This document shows, piece after piece, positions 63,916 through 64,000 of a DNA stretch of 64,000 nucleotides. The stretch is taken from assembly GCA_012970285.1 (NCBI GenBank), contig JIBW01000002.1:62001-126000 (forward strand), written 5' to 3'. The position numbers and the translations under genes were made by a program. The DNA comes from Bacillaceae bacterium JMAK1. Lineage in GTDB: Bacteria; Bacillota; Bacilli; Bacillales; Marinococcaceae. The notes under the pieces are model-generated. The model was not told the origin of the DNA and made no database searches. It saw nothing but the letters and a program-made list of their open reading frames with translations. Numbering within the stretch: the first letter of the stretch is position 1; every line of letters starts with the position of its first letter.

Positions 63916-64000
63916 TTAAGAGCTCCTTTTCTCGTAGGCTAATGTGTAAATCATTGATTTTAAAACGTCAACGCCGGCACGTAAATGTTGCTCTGCGGTG
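63916..64000 (-). CDS. pucF: C-terminal end of allantoate amidohydrolase (partial, cut by window edge)
   Basis: The minus strand is open from the window edge to TAA at 63918-63916, giving 27 residues that include E-Q-H-L-R-A-G-V-D-V-L-K-S-M-I-Y. This resembles the C-terminal helix of M20-type amidohydrolases. Position directly upstream of pucG matches B. subtilis pucF-pucG. Identity is inferred mainly from context. Confidence 0.6.
   Translation of the reverse strand, partial: TAEQHLRAGVDVLKSMIYTLAYEKRSS

Noticed and set aside
1-64000. CRISPR array, rRNA genes, insertion sequences with transposases
   Set aside because: No regularly spaced direct repeats, rRNA sequence or transposase motifs were seen on reading through both strands.

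Overview
The window reads as a chromosomal segment of a spore-forming, low-to-moderate G+C Firmicute of the Bacillaceae. The evidence is spore genes (sspI, gerE, gerM, a GerAB-type permease), T-box leaders ahead of thrS and pheST, an L20-type leader ahead of infC-rpmI-rplT, sigma-A, sigma-W and sigma-K promoter sequences, and a gene order that follows the B. subtilis dnaB-dnaI / thrS / infC / pheST / mutS2 / etf / uvrC / sdh / gerE / racE / rph region. The futalosine-pathway gene mqnC and an acetate-permease pair sit inside that backbone, which separates the organism from B. subtilis. The species is not identifiable from the sequence alone.

Layout. 1-43.5 kb is conserved backbone: primosome genes dnaB (C-terminal part) and dnaI; mqnC; ytxC; a DUF485/acetate symporter pair; thrS; infC-rpmI-rplT; brnQ; ysdB and ysdC; sspI; an rRNA methyltransferase; an SDR; pheST; zapA-cvpA-polX-mutS2-yshE; the fatty-acid beta-oxidation cluster lcfA, fadR-fadB-etfB-etfA; trxA; uvrC; yslB; sdhCAB; gerE; ptsHI; a MarR regulator; racE; gerM; rph-rdgB-ysnB; and tRNA-Arg(TCT).

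43.6-56 kb is accessory. Just after the tRNA lies a decayed phage sigma-like regulator. Next come AT-rich orphan genes, then an SOS-type divergent module (SRAP protein facing a LexA DNA-binding-domain-only protein and a minimal WYL-like protein, with LexA boxes inside both promoter spacers). A phage-type amidase, an orphan GerAB permease, several membrane proteins, a GNAT, an OFA-family MFS transporter and a membrane-anchored GAF-like protein with a small partner follow.

56.2-64 kb is a purine/allantoin catabolic locus: pucA-B-C-D-E (xanthine dehydrogenase and its maturation factors) converges on pucF(partial)-pucG-allB (allantoate, ureidoglycine and allantoin steps). Together these would oxidise hypoxanthine/xanthine to urate and break down allantoin; uricase and the purine permeases are not in the window.

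The most unusual signals are the SOS-boxed SRAP / LexA-DBD / WYL trio, an apparent AUU start codon for mutS2 (besides the classical AUU start of infC), the phage sigma-like pseudogene beside tRNA-Arg, and mqnC inserted between dnaI and ytxC.
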